A stretch of DNA of 64,000 nt from Microseira wollei NIES-4236 (GCF_020521235.1 NZ_BLAY01000010.1:19877-83876), one strand, 5' to 3'. Numbered from the stretch's first letter, positions 28,599 to 38,112 are shown. Translations and numbers: made by a program. Notes: a model not told the origin generated them from the sequence alone.

Positions 28599-30308
28599 AT
28601 GTTGAAGCAAGCAAATGAGTTTGACAAGAAACGCAATAGACTAGGATTGGTGAATCGTTTATTTTTGAGCCTGATTCCGATAGCCACTGGTTATGGGATC
28701 GCATCTGCACCTGCTCAGGCTGCCACTTTAGCCTATTCTGGAGCCGACTTCCTATTAAATAACTTTAGTCATAAGCCCACTGCAACTTCTACTAAAGCCG
28801 AAGGCCATGTTTCTACGAATGCAGCCCCAGGCAGTTCAATAGTTGACTATGGTTTAGCTTATGCAGTTTTTCTTCAGCAGAACCCCTTGGCCTACAATAC
28901 AACCTTAAGTCTGGGTCTAGGTGCAGGGAATAAATACTTAGGGACATCAGACAGTAATGCTAAAGTTGTCGGCAACTTCTTGGTCGGACAAAACGAGTCT
29001 TTCAAATTTGATTTCTTCGGTAAGTTAGACCTGAAAACTTCAATTGATACTTGGTTTACAGAAAGTGCTAAGGCGGCTGGAAATATCTACTTTTTGGTGT
29101 TGGATACGACTAACAGCCAGAATATAGGGTTCTTAGATTACTTTCTTCTCTCCGGAAACTTGTCAACTCCAATGTTCCCGGATTATCTATTCGCTCAAAA
29201 GAGTCGCAACGTCCAAATAAATAGCTTTTCAAAAAAACAAGATTTTATCGGAAATGAAGAATCGGCTTCGGGATCTGTTACAGGGGCGTATCGGCGTAAT
29301 TTCAGTAAGCCTACCAATCTAACTGTATTAGAAGTTAAACAGAATAGTACTAAACAGCAAGCTAAAAGTCTGTTTAGCAAATTAAGTGGATTAGACAGCA
29401 CATTACAAGCAAATACAACCGACTCAATGCTGTTATCGGGTGCAACGGATTTAAGCAAATTAGACACCTCGGTAGAAACAGTCGCAAGCGGTCCAATCTT
29501 TACCGATCCCATCGTTGCAGCAATCACAGCAGGAACAAACACATTAAACACCGCTTTTACATTAGACACCGCAAGTGGATTAGAAAGCTCGGTACAAACA
29601 GTCGGAACCAAGACAATGCTTACCGATTCTAACGTTGCAGCAACGGCAACAGAAACAAGTGTATTAGACACCGCAGTCCCGACTTTATCCCAGAACATAA
29701 TCGTTTCAGGAATGGGAAATAAACCCTTGGACACTCAGGGGTCATACGACTCATCAAAAATGTCTTCAGGAGGAGATATGAAGACTGCGATCGCAAATAG
29801 CACTAAGGCGCAGACTTGGCTAGCAGGACAAACCCAATACACGTCATTACTTCCCGATACAACTGTTAAAGACTTGCAACGTTTCTCGAATGTATCCAGC
29901 GGTACTTGGGTTGACCCACCAACAACTTACGGGATAGAATATAAGGTAGAGGGGGATTCTGTAATTACGAATATTCTCGACTTCTTCACCGACGATGCTG
30001 ACGACTTATTTACCGTTGCAGCAGAAGGCAAAATTCTGGGTCAATTCAAATCCGGTGACAATATTGACTTCGTTTCTCTACTCGGTAAGGGCGTCTCTAG
30101 CTTGACTATCACTGACATCGATCCCGCGCCTGGAAAGACGGTAGCTGAGTTTAATTTCCAGCCTTTATTCAATACCTATACAGCAAATTTACAGGCAAGA
30201 TCCTTCGATAAGTCTGGTAGTAAGTCAATCCCAGAACCAGGCTCAGTTTTGAGTTTACTAGCCTTGGGTGTCATTGGTGTTGTCTCAAGGTTGTTCGGCA
30301 AGCGTTGA
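28599..30308 (+). CDS. Secreted PEP-CTERM protein with internal repeats
   Basis: A 569-residue exported protein. The N-terminus has a basic stretch (KKRNRLGLVNR), a hydrophobic segment and an Ala-rich cleavage region (APAQAATLAY). The C-terminus carries a PEP-CTERM sorting signal: PEPGSVL, a hydrophobic helix (LLALGVIGVVSRLF) and GKR, recognised by exosortase. The middle (about 265-370) has imperfect repeats such as DTxxxLxSSVQTVGTKTMLTD and ATxxTSVLDTA, Thr/Ser-rich and plausibly glycosylated. It begins 350 nt from the divergent precursor 2 gene with a shared palindrome. No exosortase is in the window. Function unknown; extracellular matrix is a guess. Confidence 0.82.
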   Translation: MLKQANEFDKKRNRLGLVNRLFLSLIPIATGYGIASAPAQAATLAYSGADFLLNNFSHKPTATSTKAEGHVSTNAAPGSSIVDYGLAYAVFLQQNPLAYNTTLSLGLGAGNKYLGTSDSNAKVVGNFLVGQNESFKFDFFGKLDLKTSIDTWFTESAKAAGNIYFLVLDTTNSQNIGFLDYFLLSGNLSTPMFPDYLFAQKSRNVQINSFSKKQDFIGNEESASGSVTGAYRRNFSKPTNLTVLEVKQNSTKQQAKSLFSKLSGLDSTLQANTTDSMLLSGATDLSKLDTSVETVASGPIFTDPIVAAITAGTNTLNTAFTLDTASGLESSVQTVGTKTMLTDSNVAATATETSVLDTAVPTLSQNIIVSGMGNKPLDTQGSYDSSKMSSGGDMKTAIANSTKAQTWLAGQTQYTSLLPDTTVKDLQRFSNVSSGTWVDPPTTYGIEYKVEGDSVITNILDFFTDDADDLFTVAAEGKILGQFKSGDNIDFVSLLGKGVSSLTITDIDPAPGKTVAEFNFQPLFNTYTANLQARSFDKSGSKSIPEPGSVLSLLALGVIGVVSRLFGKR

Positions 30309-30324
30309 TTTTTGACAAAATTCA

Positions 30325-30446
30325 GGACTTACGCAAACACCAAAGTTTCTCTGAAAAATCGTCGCAAGAGAACTAGAGATATGCCTCCCAACGCTGGCGC
30401 GAACGCAGCAAAAAACTTTGGTGATAAGATCGTCGTGCGTAAGTCC
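30325..30446. mobile_element. MITE-like element, family 1
   Basis: GGACTTACGC / GCGTAAGTCC ends with 102 nt between. A second, left-truncated copy ending GCGTAAGTCC at 30591-30600 follows and contains AGAAACCCGGTTTC. Together they fill the gap between the PEP-CTERM and S41 protease genes. Confidence 0.75.
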
Positions 30447-30629
30447 TGAAAATTTTCAACCAGTCGGACGATTTCATCGGGGTGGGGAAAATGCTAACCT
30501 ACGAATGCTGCAAATGACGAGACCAGAAACCCGGTTTCGACCGTCGATCTCTTCCAAAGCAACAATTTTTCGGAGAAACCGGGAACTTGCGCGTAAGTCC
30601 TGAAGTAGTTGTTGCTCTATCCCTACCCG

Positions 30630-31922
30630 ATGAAAAGATTTAAACTACTCATAACTTTGCTAGGAGTTGGTATTCTCTTGCTATGGGGATTGTTTTTACC
30701 AGAACTTCCCACTAGAGGAGAACCGCCAGCTAAAATTTTTGGTGAAGTTTGGCAAACTGTCAACGATAACTTTTACGATTCCAAGTTTAATGGCGTTGAT
30801 TGGAAAGCGCTGAAACAAAAATACGAATCGCAAGTCATAAAAGCGCATTCCCAGGAAGAAGCGGCTGATATTATCAATCAAATGCTTGCCGAATTAAAAA
30901 CCTCTCATACCCGCTTCTACACGCCTCTGGAGCCAGCTTACTATCAAGTTTTAGGCATATTTGCACCAAGAATTCCCGACTTACAACAGCAGCTAAAAAA
31001 GATATTCCCGCAAGGTAAGATTGAATACAGCGGCATTGGTATATTTACTAAAGACATCAATGGCAAGACATTTGTTAGTGGTGTTTTAGATGGTTCTCCC
31101 GCAGCTAATGCAGGACTGCTGGCGGGAGATAGAATAATTAGCGTAGAAGGTCGCCCATTTAAACCAGTTCAATCTTTTGAGGGTAAAGCGGGGCAAAATG
31201 TCAAGATGAAAATTGAGCGTTCGCGTAGCGGCGACCCAGGAGAATCGCTCAACACTCAGCAAGAAATAACCGTCACCCCAAAAATGCTGGATGCAACTAC
31301 GATGTTTCTCGATGCGATGCAAGCTAGCACCCAAATAATAGAACGGGACGGGAAAAAAATTGGCTACGTTCACATCTGGTCTTATGCTGGCGACCAATAT
31401 CAGGAACAATTAGAATCAGATTTATTTTACGGTCGTTTAAGAGAAGCGGACGGGTTAGTTTTAGACCTCAGAGATGGATGGGGAGGCGCACCACTGGGTG
31501 CTTTAAATATCTATACAGCAAGAGGGCCAAGCGTGACAAATATTCGCCGCGACGGCAGGCGAGGGACAGACATCGCACATTGGAATAAACCCGTAGTAAT
31601 GATAGTAAATGAAGGCAGTCGCAGCGCTAAAGAAATTTTAGCTTATGGCTTTCAACAATATGATATCGGCCCGGTTGTCGGGACTAAAACAGCAGGTGCA
31701 GTCGTTGCAGGTTTTCCGTTTTTGATGTCAGATAATAGCTTGCTTTACGTAGCAGTTGCCGATGTGTATGTTGACGGAAACAAAAGAATAGAAGGAGTTG
31801 GCGTCACACCCGATGTTGTAGTGCCATTTTCTCCAGAATATACCCAAGGTGCCGATCCGCAAAAAGAACGAGGGATACAAGTTGCGATCGCAGCCATAAA
31901 AAAGCTAATGGCTAATAGCTAA
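30630..31922 (+). CDS. S41 family peptidase (C-terminal processing protease-like)
   Basis: A 430-residue exported serine protease starting MKRFKLLITLLGVG (signal anchor); an ATG 21 nt upstream is less likely. The N-terminal helical bundle FGEVWQTVNDNFYDSKFNGVDW is typical of the family. The PDZ domain (about 125-200) contains SGVLDGSPAANAGLLAGDRI. The peptidase core has the nucleophile Ser in NEGSRSAKE and the general-base Lys in VVGTKTAGAV. It acts in the periplasm or lumen. It is more distant from CtpA than typical cyanobacterial D1-processing proteases (GSRSAKE instead of the usual ASASE), so a D1 role is not implied. Confidence 0.85.
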   Translation: MKRFKLLITLLGVGILLLWGLFLPELPTRGEPPAKIFGEVWQTVNDNFYDSKFNGVDWKALKQKYESQVIKAHSQEEAADIINQMLAELKTSHTRFYTPLEPAYYQVLGIFAPRIPDLQQQLKKIFPQGKIEYSGIGIFTKDINGKTFVSGVLDGSPAANAGLLAGDRIISVEGRPFKPVQSFEGKAGQNVKMKIERSRSGDPGESLNTQQEITVTPKMLDATTMFLDAMQASTQIIERDGKKIGYVHIWSYAGDQYQEQLESDLFYGRLREADGLVLDLRDGWGGAPLGALNIYTARGPSVTNIRRDGRRGTDIAHWNKPVVMIVNEGSRSAKEILAYGFQQYDIGPVVGTKTAGAVVAGFPFLMSDNSLLYVAVADVYVDGNKRIEGVGVTPDVVVPFSPEYTQGADPQKERGIQVAIAAIKKLMANS

Positions 31923-32165
31923 TGGCTAATGGCTAATAGGTAATGGCTAATAGCTAATGGCTAATAGCTAATGGCTAATGGCTAATAGGTAATGGCTAAT
32001 GGTAGAGCAACAAAATATTCCCATGAGCAATGAACAATGAGCAATGAGCAATGAGCAATGAGCAATGAGCAATGAGCAATGAGCAATGAGCAATGAGCAA
32101 TTAGCAATTAGCAATGAGCAATGAGCAATTAGCAATGAGCAATTAGCAATTAGCAATTAGCAATT
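31905..32165. repeat. Low-complexity GGCTAATAGCTAAT / GAGCAATGAGCAAT array
   Basis: About 100 nt of GGCTAATAGCTAAT-like units lead into about 20 head-to-tail 7-nt GAGCAAT/TAGCAAT units. The units are short and lack unique spacers, so this is a slippage-type microsatellite. Similar AATTAGC strings occur in many gaps of the window. Confidence 0.85.
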
Positions 32166-32171
32166 TGGCTA

Positions 32172-33119
32172 CTAAAAACCTGCAAACTTATCCGTCGCCT
32201 CAATTAATGCACTGCGAATTCCCGGTTCGCTCATCGAATGTCCGGCATCGGGAACTACAATAAATTCAGCTTCTTCCCAAGCACGATGCAGTTCCCAAGC
32301 CGACATCATCGGACAAACAACATCGTAACGTCCCTGAACGATAACCGCCGGAATATGGCGAATGCGATTAACATTTAAAATCAGTTGGTCTTCCGGTTGA
32401 AGAAATCCCTTATTGATAAAGTAATGGCACTCAATTCTGGCAAACGCTTCGGCGAATGTATCAACCCCAAACCTTTGCTTTAAATCGAAATCGGGAAATA
32501 ATCTACTCGTACTCGCTTCCCAAATTGACCAAGCACGAGCCGCTTCTAATCTAATTTGAGCATCAGGGCTAGTCAACCGTTTATAATAAGCGGTTAGCAT
32601 ATCATCCCTTTCATTTATTGGAATGGGTTTAACATATTCCTCCCAAGCATCCGGGAAAATATAACTCGCTCCTTCTTGATAAAACCAGCGTATTTCTTTT
32701 TGTCTCAACATAAAAATGCCGCGCAAGATTAAACCCTTGCATCGGTCGGGATGAGTTTGACTGTAAGCTAAGGATAGAGTACTTCCCCAACTGCCACCAA
32801 AAACAACCCATTGCTCGATATTTAAATGTTCTCTAAGTTTTTCAATGTCATTAACTAAATCCCAAGTTGTATTTTCTGGCAATTCCGCATGGGGTTGACT
32901 TTGACCGCAACCGCGTTGGTCAAACATTACCAACCGCCATTTTTCCGGGTCAAAATATTGTCGATAAAAAGGCGGACATCCACCCCCTGGCCCCCCGTGC
33001 AATAATACAATCGGTTTTCCCTGGGGGTTGCCAGATTCTTCAAAATGAATCCTATGAAGGTCAGAAACTTTTAGATATCCTGAGTTATAAGGTTCTCTAG
33101 GTGGGTAAAGTTCTCGCAT
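32172..33119 (-). CDS. pip: Proline iminopeptidase
   Basis: A 315-residue alpha/beta-hydrolase. Family markers: the N-terminus RELYPPREPYNSGYLKVSDLH, the oxyanion LLHGGPGGG, DQRGCGQS, and the nucleophile Ser in GGSWGSTLSLAY. The catalytic Asp lies in QGRYDVVCP and the His in PDAGHSMSE. It releases N-terminal proline from peptides in the cytoplasm. The length is normal for the S33 family. The gene stands alone on this strand, with the DoxX gene upstream behind a strong hairpin. Confidence 0.94.
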   Translation of the reverse strand: MRELYPPREPYNSGYLKVSDLHRIHFEESGNPQGKPIVLLHGGPGGGCPPFYRQYFDPEKWRLVMFDQRGCGQSQPHAELPENTTWDLVNDIEKLREHLNIEQWVVFGGSWGSTLSLAYSQTHPDRCKGLILRGIFMLRQKEIRWFYQEGASYIFPDAWEEYVKPIPINERDDMLTAYYKRLTSPDAQIRLEAARAWSIWEASTSRLFPDFDLKQRFGVDTFAEAFARIECHYFINKGFLQPEDQLILNVNRIRHIPAVIVQGRYDVVCPMMSAWELHRAWEEAEFIVVPDAGHSMSEPGIRSALIEATDKFAGF

Positions 33120-33247
33120 TTTTAAAGGATTTATACTGTGATGATGTTTATTTTACATCAGTGAGAAACCCGGTTTGTTAAACAACACCTTCGCCAATGT
33201 TCTGAAACGCCCCCCAGCCCCCCAGGCTAAAGCCTGGGGCTACACAA

Positions 33248-33301
33248 ACAAAGCCCGCCTGCGCGGGCTGTAAGAATTTCAGCCCGCGCAGGCGGGCTTT
33301 G
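33248..33301 (-). terminator. Strong hairpin downstream of the DoxX gene
   Basis: AAAGCCCGCCTGCGCGGGCTG and its exact complement surround a 9-nt loop; on the minus strand it is followed by TTTGTTTG. The 21-bp stem is far stronger than needed for termination and resembles a palindromic repeat element. A smaller GCC-rich inverted repeat (AGGCTAAAGCCTGGG) is adjacent at 33220-33240. Confidence 0.6.
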
Positions 33302-33369
33302 TTTGTATAGAGACACCCTTAAGGGTGTCGGATTTTGGCGAAGGTATTGTTAAAAAAACCCGGTTTCTG

Positions 33370-33846
33370 CTAGCGATCGCTCAAACTTCCGGCAGTTTCA
33401 TTAATCAGCGATCCTGCGGTTTTTTCAATGATTTCTGCACCTGGTTGTTCCTGTGGTTTTCTAGTATACCAATATGCCCAAGCAATCAAAACTGCTTGAA
33501 ATGGAAGTCTAACCCAGTACAGTACTTGATTGTGGGGAATTCCTTCAATCGGAATATTATTGACTGCCATATTGATATTAGCGGGAAACACGGCGATAAA
33601 TAAAGCAATCAATCCCCACGCCGCTGCGACGCTGACAAAGGGAATCATTAACCCAATTCCGCCTAAAATCTCAAAAAAGCCGCTAATGTAAACCAACGCA
33701 ACCGGGTTAGGCAATTCGGGTGGCACAATTCTAGCGTATTGTTCGGGTCTGATAAAGTGGGTAATTCCCACGATGATGATACACACCGCAAAGATACCGC
33801 GCAGTATTTCTTTACGACGATGGGAGTTGCTATGGTGTAGTTTCAT
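33370..33846 (-). CDS. DoxX family membrane protein
   Basis: A 158-residue protein when started at MKLHHSNSHRRKEIL. Four transmembrane helices are visible (GIFAVCIIIVGITHF, VALVYISGFFEILGGIGLMIPF, AAAWGLIALFIAVFPANI, LPFQAVLIAWAYWY). The pattern IVGITHFIRPEQYARIVPP, then FFEILGGIGL, then AVFPANINMAVN matches the DoxX-like family. The biochemical role is unclear. The C-terminal tail (KTAGSLINETAGSLSDR) contains a short duplication that may come from repeat DNA at 33370-33420. Confidence 0.8.
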   Translation of the reverse strand: MKLHHSNSHRRKEILRGIFAVCIIIVGITHFIRPEQYARIVPPELPNPVALVYISGFFEILGGIGLMIPFVSVAAAWGLIALFIAVFPANINMAVNNIPIEGIPHNQVLYWVRLPFQAVLIAWAYWYTRKPQEQPGAEIIEKTAGSLINETAGSLSDR

Positions 33847-34072
33847 AAGGGTAGCGATAACTCTACCCAAACCCTAGCAAGAGAGGATAGGAATTTTTTC
33901 TATCTCAAGTCTGAAAGCAATTCGTTTGGGGATGCGAGAGCTTCGCGTGCGGTCGGCATATCGCTCACCCTACACAAATCCAAGGGAATTATCTTTCTTA
34001 CTGCACCATGATACAATTTTTACTGACTAGATTAAAGTAGCGATTGCATTACTATCTGAAGTCTAAAATTTT

Positions 34073-34762
34073 ATGATTTATTTGCCTTACATTTCCGATG
34101 ATGACCTAGAAAGTGCCGTTCAATCTGTTGTTAATTGTATTTTCCAAGTTCAAGCAGAACGATCCGATATATATAGAAATGTTATATATCCTTTTTCAGC
34201 TATATTTGATGGTGTGGTTAATCGCATCATTCTCGATGATTTGCTTCTCAAAGAAACAGTTAGACAAGAGCAAAAAACTGTTCAAAATGCCATCGGGGAA
34301 TTTCATCAAAAAATTCTAGGTAGTATACCTGGCTGGCAAAATCTTGGTACGGGTCAACTAATAGATGTTTGTAATCCTATCACAAAAATTATTGCGTATA
34401 TAAAAAATAAGCATAACACTGTCAAAGGAAGTGACAGAACATCTATCTATGAGAATTTATTATACGCAATGCCAACCCCAACGTATCAAGACTTTACAGC
34501 CTACTATGTAGAAATAATTCCAAAAAAAGCTAGAAAAAATTTAATTTATAATCGACCCTTTACTCGTATATATAATAATACTAAAAAGAGACGATATCCC
34601 AATTTGAAAAGATTAATTATTAACCGTAAAAAGTTTTACTATCGCTCATTGAGTATGCTGTTCGAAATTTTACCGGACGCGATTAGTAAGGTTGCAGGAG
34701 TGAATCAATTGAGTCAAGCAGAAAAGGAAAGATTTAGAACTTTGTTCGATAGAGCTTATTGA
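34073..34762 (+). CDS. Type II restriction endonuclease, Eco47II/Sau96I-like
   Basis: A 229-residue protein convergent with the C5 methyltransferase gene (15 nt between stops), the expected neighbour of its cognate methylase. The segment IIAYIKNKHNTVKGSDR corresponds to the catalytic block of the Eco47II family (recognising GGNCC/GGWCC-type sites), and YQDFTAYYVEIIPK and AISKVAG also fit. As I recall it, that block reads IEIKNKHNT; here the Glu position of the D-x(n)-E-x-K site is Tyr (AYIK). The enzyme may thus be impaired. The A+T content is higher than that of the neighbouring genes, suggesting transfer. Confidence 0.75.
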   Translation: MIYLPYISDDDLESAVQSVVNCIFQVQAERSDIYRNVIYPFSAIFDGVVNRIILDDLLLKETVRQEQKTVQNAIGEFHQKILGSIPGWQNLGTGQLIDVCNPITKIIAYIKNKHNTVKGSDRTSIYENLLYAMPTPTYQDFTAYYVEIIPKKARKNLIYNRPFTRIYNNTKKRRYPNLKRLIINRKKFYYRSLSMLFEILPDAISKVAGVNQLSQAEKERFRTLFDRAY

Positions 34763-34777
34763 ATTAATAGCTTAGAT

Positions 34778-36880
34778 TTAGCTAGATAATAAAGCATTAA
34801 CTATTGCCCGTCCTAAGTGATACGCAAAACTCACAGGAACCGCATTGCCAATTTGCTTATACTTAGAACCCATTCCACCTATAAATTCCCAATCATCAGG
34901 AAATGTTTGAATTCTGGCATACTCTCTTACCGTAAAAGGTCTAGTCTCCTCTGGGTGACAGCGCTCAGTCTGTTTTTGTGAAGGTGAAGTCGTCAGGGTT
35001 AGACTGGGTTCATCCCAAGAAATTCGACGCGCCATACCAGTACGTCCACCTGTGAGATAGTAGCTTTTCATCATGAAGCTTTTCTGAATTTCTTCAGGCA
35101 AATCTCGCCAACATCCACCAGGAGGAACTAGCGCTAAAACAGCAGATCTTTTTGGGCTATATTTCATTCCCTCAGAAGGCGGAACATCTTTTAGTGCATC
35201 TCTTAAGGTAAGTATCTTGGGTGAGGGTGCAGGATACTGAAACCGAATACCCGGACGAGTTCCAACAATTATGATTCTTTCTCGCTTTTGTGGAACGTCA
35301 TAATTCACTGCATTTAGTAAACGATATTGAATGTTATAACCAAGAGATTCTAAAACTGATAAAACTGTTTTAAGTGTTTGGCTTTTTTGATGGCTGATTA
35401 ATCCTTTGACATTTTCAGCTAAAAATAGTTTAGGCTGTACTTCTTTAATGCAGCGGGCAAATTCATAAAATAAAGTACCGCGAGTGTCTTCAAACCCTAA
35501 ACCTTTGCCTGCATAGCTGAAGGATTGGCAATTGTGAACTACAACTTGTTGTACACAATAGGAGTTATCATCAGCTACTTCAAAGTTGAAAACCTCTTGA
35601 TTTTCCACAGGTAATAAATTTACTCGTTTAATCTTAAACCAGGCATATCCATCTTTAAAAATGACCGCATGATTACCAGAGTTAAAGCCTCTAAGCATAT
35701 ATGTTTTCGTTTTGACAAGCCTTCCCTCTATAATTTTTTCTACTGGCTGATGAGAAATAATGATATGCGTACTTTTGCCTAACTTCAAAAACAACCGCTG
35801 AAGTCCAGCTATGACGTTATAAGAAACAGATGTAATTGAATTTGTGCATCCGTCAGCTGCTATAAACCCATCTAAAAATTCCTCAATATATTCCTTAGGA
35901 GCATTTTGTACCCACTCTGGAATCTTTTTGCCCTGTGCATACTTACCAAAGGACTTTAGTAGGTGATACCACATAGCACTAGAACAACCAAACTTTTCAC
36001 TAGCTCCCGTTCTGCACTGTTTAGACGTTAGCGGTAAAACAGCTTGAAGTTTCCCAAGAACAACTTCTCTGTTTTTGTCTGCAACTGCAAATCTAATTTT
36101 ATAAGTAGGTCTACCATCAGGCTTAAGCGTATCCTCAATCCAACCATCACCTAAAAAGTATCCCATTAAGAACCATAGGTTTTTGTCGCCAAAATCAGGA
36201 GACACTTCAATAGCAGTGTCAGAATTCTGCTTGAGCAAAAAGCTGAAGCAAGGTAAAACAGATTCTTCGTTGACTTTAATTCCTACATAATGGTGTTGTG
36301 TTAATTGATCTGCATTCACCCATGCAGGATTGGACAATATAAACCCATATCTTCTGACAGAGTTATTCCAGACTCTTTTTCTCTCAAGTGCAAAAAATGG
36401 ATGTTCTGGCGTGCAGGTAATCTCTTCTCCAAGATACATTACTTTTAAGCGGTAGAGATTTCCTGAGAAGTTCTTTCTTTGAATATTGACTATGGGTCTA
36501 AATGTACCAGTATGGGTCAACAGCAAATCCTCAAAATCTACTGATTCAATTTCTTTGTACCCAGAATCAGTTAGTACCTGAGTTCCTGAGACAAAACAAG
36601 GAAATCCACCTGTTACAATATCCGCAGTCATGCCTTGAAAAGAAACTTTGGATACATCGCCATGAATCACATTCCACTCGGGACGATTATGTCGCAGCGT
36701 TGCTACAGCATCTTTGTCAATTTCAATTAGCGCTTTGGCTCCTAATCCGGCTTTTTCTAATCCCAGCGCTAAGCCACCAGCTCCGGCAAATAGCTCAATC
36801 ACAGTCGCTGTAGCTGCGCTCGGCTCCTGAACGTTAGGCTCTGTGTATGGCAGTTCAAACAAACTTAGCTGTCGGTACAT
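34778..36880 (-). CDS. DNA (cytosine-5) methyltransferase interrupted by an intein
   Basis: A 700-residue precursor. Extein residues 1-94 and 451-700 (344 aa after splicing) form a complete C5 methylase: motif I FAGAGGLALGLEKAG, motif IV GGFP-CQSFSYAG, motif VI AENVKGL, motif VIII KRERIIIVGTR, and motifs IX/X ending QIGNAVPVSFAYHLG. The intein (residues 95-450) is inserted exactly before the catalytic Cys of the PCQ motif, so the enzyme needs protein splicing. Its probable partner is the convergent Eco47II-like endonuclease; the specificity is then expected to be a GGNCC-like site (inference). It protects host DNA. Confidence 0.93.
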   Translation of the reverse strand: MYRQLSLFELPYTEPNVQEPSAATATVIELFAGAGGLALGLEKAGLGAKALIEIDKDAVATLRHNRPEWNVIHGDVSKVSFQGMTADIVTGGFPCFVSGTQVLTDSGYKEIESVDFEDLLLTHTGTFRPIVNIQRKNFSGNLYRLKVMYLGEEITCTPEHPFFALERKRVWNNSVRRYGFILSNPAWVNADQLTQHHYVGIKVNEESVLPCFSFLLKQNSDTAIEVSPDFGDKNLWFLMGYFLGDGWIEDTLKPDGRPTYKIRFAVADKNREVVLGKLQAVLPLTSKQCRTGASEKFGCSSAMWYHLLKSFGKYAQGKKIPEWVQNAPKEYIEEFLDGFIAADGCTNSITSVSYNVIAGLQRLFLKLGKSTHIIISHQPVEKIIEGRLVKTKTYMLRGFNSGNHAVIFKDGYAWFKIKRVNLLPVENQEVFNFEVADDNSYCVQQVVVHNCQSFSYAGKGLGFEDTRGTLFYEFARCIKEVQPKLFLAENVKGLISHQKSQTLKTVLSVLESLGYNIQYRLLNAVNYDVPQKRERIIIVGTRPGIRFQYPAPSPKILTLRDALKDVPPSEGMKYSPKRSAVLALVPPGGCWRDLPEEIQKSFMMKSYYLTGGRTGMARRISWDEPSLTLTTSPSQKQTERCHPEETRPFTVREYARIQTFPDDWEFIGGMGSKYKQIGNAVPVSFAYHLGRAIVNALLSS
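35531..36598 (-). mobile_element. LAGLIDADG intein in the C5 methyltransferase
   Basis: A 356-residue intein. It starts with Cys (CFVSGTQVLTDSGYKEI, block A) and has block B CTPEHPFFA. Two LAGLIDADG-type helices, FLMGYFLGDGWIED and EEFLDGFIAADGC, indicate a homing endonuclease. Block F is VENQEVFNFEVADDNSYCV, and it ends in HN followed by the +1 extein Cys (CQSFS). All splice-junction residues are present. The insertion site is the codon of the catalytic cysteine, a strongly conserved target that makes clean loss difficult. Confidence 0.93.
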
Positions 36881-36994
36881 GGTCAGGCATCGCTCAACCC
36901 TCTGCTAATTATTAAATTAGCTAATTAGCCAATTGTCAATACAGCTACTTAGCTAAGGTATACTAACAGAAACTGTTCATCTTTCATAAGGCAG

Positions 36995-37198
36995 ATGGCT
37001 CAAACACAAAGAAAGCCTGTATACATACAGCCAAAACACCACGATATCTTAAGGCGCATCGCCTACGAGCAGCGTTGCAATATATCGGACGTGTTGGATG
37101 CAGTGTTAGAGCAGGTAAATTGGGAAAAAGTTGCTAAGGATGCGGGGGATAAACCTTTACAGAGAGCGATGGAACGGGCAGGAAGCTATAAAGTTTAA
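36995..37198 (+). CDS. Small ribbon-helix-helix-like protein
   Basis: A 67-residue protein starting MAQTQRKPVYIQPKHHDILRRIAYEQRCNISDVLDAVLEQV, with a short strand then two helices as in MetJ/Arc-type DNA-binding or antitoxin proteins. AAGGCAG precedes the start. It is divergent from the methyltransferase across 114 nt of A+T-rich DNA containing TTAGCTAATTAGC-like palindromic sequence, so it could regulate the restriction-modification genes; this is inference. No toxin partner is visible. Confidence 0.6.
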   Translation: MAQTQRKPVYIQPKHHDILRRIAYEQRCNISDVLDAVLEQVNWEKVAKDAGDKPLQRAMERAGSYKV

Positions 37199-37222
37199 AG
37201 TAAGCTAACTCTATCGTTAGAA

Positions 37223-38029
37223 CTACATCGATTCCAAACGCTGGCGCAATTTGCTACTGATAGTATCGATTAAAGTTACAACAACTAACAGCACGAGCAT
37301 AATCGTTGCTGCTTTTGTCCGCTCAAAACTATCAATATAGGTTTTCAATTGAAACCCGATCCCACCCGCACCTACTGCACCTAAAACCGAAGCGGCGCGA
37401 ATATTATATTCAAACATATATAATGTGTAACCCAATCCCAAGGGCAACACTTGCGGTAAAATTCCGTATTGAGCTATTTGTATCCAAGAAGCTCCACCTA
37501 CTCTTAAGGATTCTATCGAACGCGCATCAACTGATTCAATTGCTTCTTGATAAAACTTCGCCAAATATCCAATTGTGTAAATTCCTAAAGCTAAAGTACC
37601 TGCGGGTGCGCCGAGTCCAATTGCTGCGACAAATATCAATCCCAATACAATCGAAGGCACGGAACGAACTGCATTTTGCAGCAAGTTCGCTATCCATTGC
37701 AACCAACGCGGCGCGAGATTTCTGGCGCTTAAAATTGCAATGGGTAGGGATATAATTGCGCCGATTGTAGTTCCCCAGATCGACATCTGGATGGTTTCAA
37801 TTAAGGCTTTTACGGCAATATCTATAATTTCAAAATTCGGAGGCCAGAAGTCTGTCAAAAAATTCACTACGTATTTCCAGCTATCTTCAACGATCGCTTG
37901 GTTTATTTTGAGTCCTTGAAATGCCCAATAATAAACTAAAATAACAAAGATGATAGTTCCCAATCGAGTTAACCAAACGAGGGGATTTGGGATTTTTGTT
38001 TTACCGTTGGGTTGTAAGGATTTCGTCAC
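37223..38029 (-). CDS. phnE: Phosphonate ABC transporter permease
   Basis: A 268-residue inner-membrane protein with about six helices and the PhnE-type permease core: SIWGTTIGAIISLPIAILSARN, then AVRSVPSIVLGLIFVAAIGLG, then the EAA loop EAIESVDARSIESLRVGGA, and the C-terminal AASVLGAVGAGGIGFQLKTYID. It is the last gene of a D-C-E operon. No C-P lyase or ptx genes are near, so the cargo could be phosphonate, phosphite or another phosphorus compound. Confidence 0.9.
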   Translation of the reverse strand: MTKSLQPNGKTKIPNPLVWLTRLGTIIFVILVYYWAFQGLKINQAIVEDSWKYVVNFLTDFWPPNFEIIDIAVKALIETIQMSIWGTTIGAIISLPIAILSARNLAPRWLQWIANLLQNAVRSVPSIVLGLIFVAAIGLGAPAGTLALGIYTIGYLAKFYQEAIESVDARSIESLRVGGASWIQIAQYGILPQVLPLGLGYTLYMFEYNIRAASVLGAVGAGGIGFQLKTYIDSFERTKAATIMLVLLVVVTLIDTISSKLRQRLESM

Positions 38030-38112
38030 TCTAAAGTTAACTCCAATCTAAAAATTGCTAATTGCTAATTGCTAATTGGTAATTGGTAATTGTTATTTTG
38101 ATTACTCATTAC

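Noticed and set aside
31905..32165. CRISPR array
   Set aside because: The units are 7-14 nt, contiguous and lack unique spacers.
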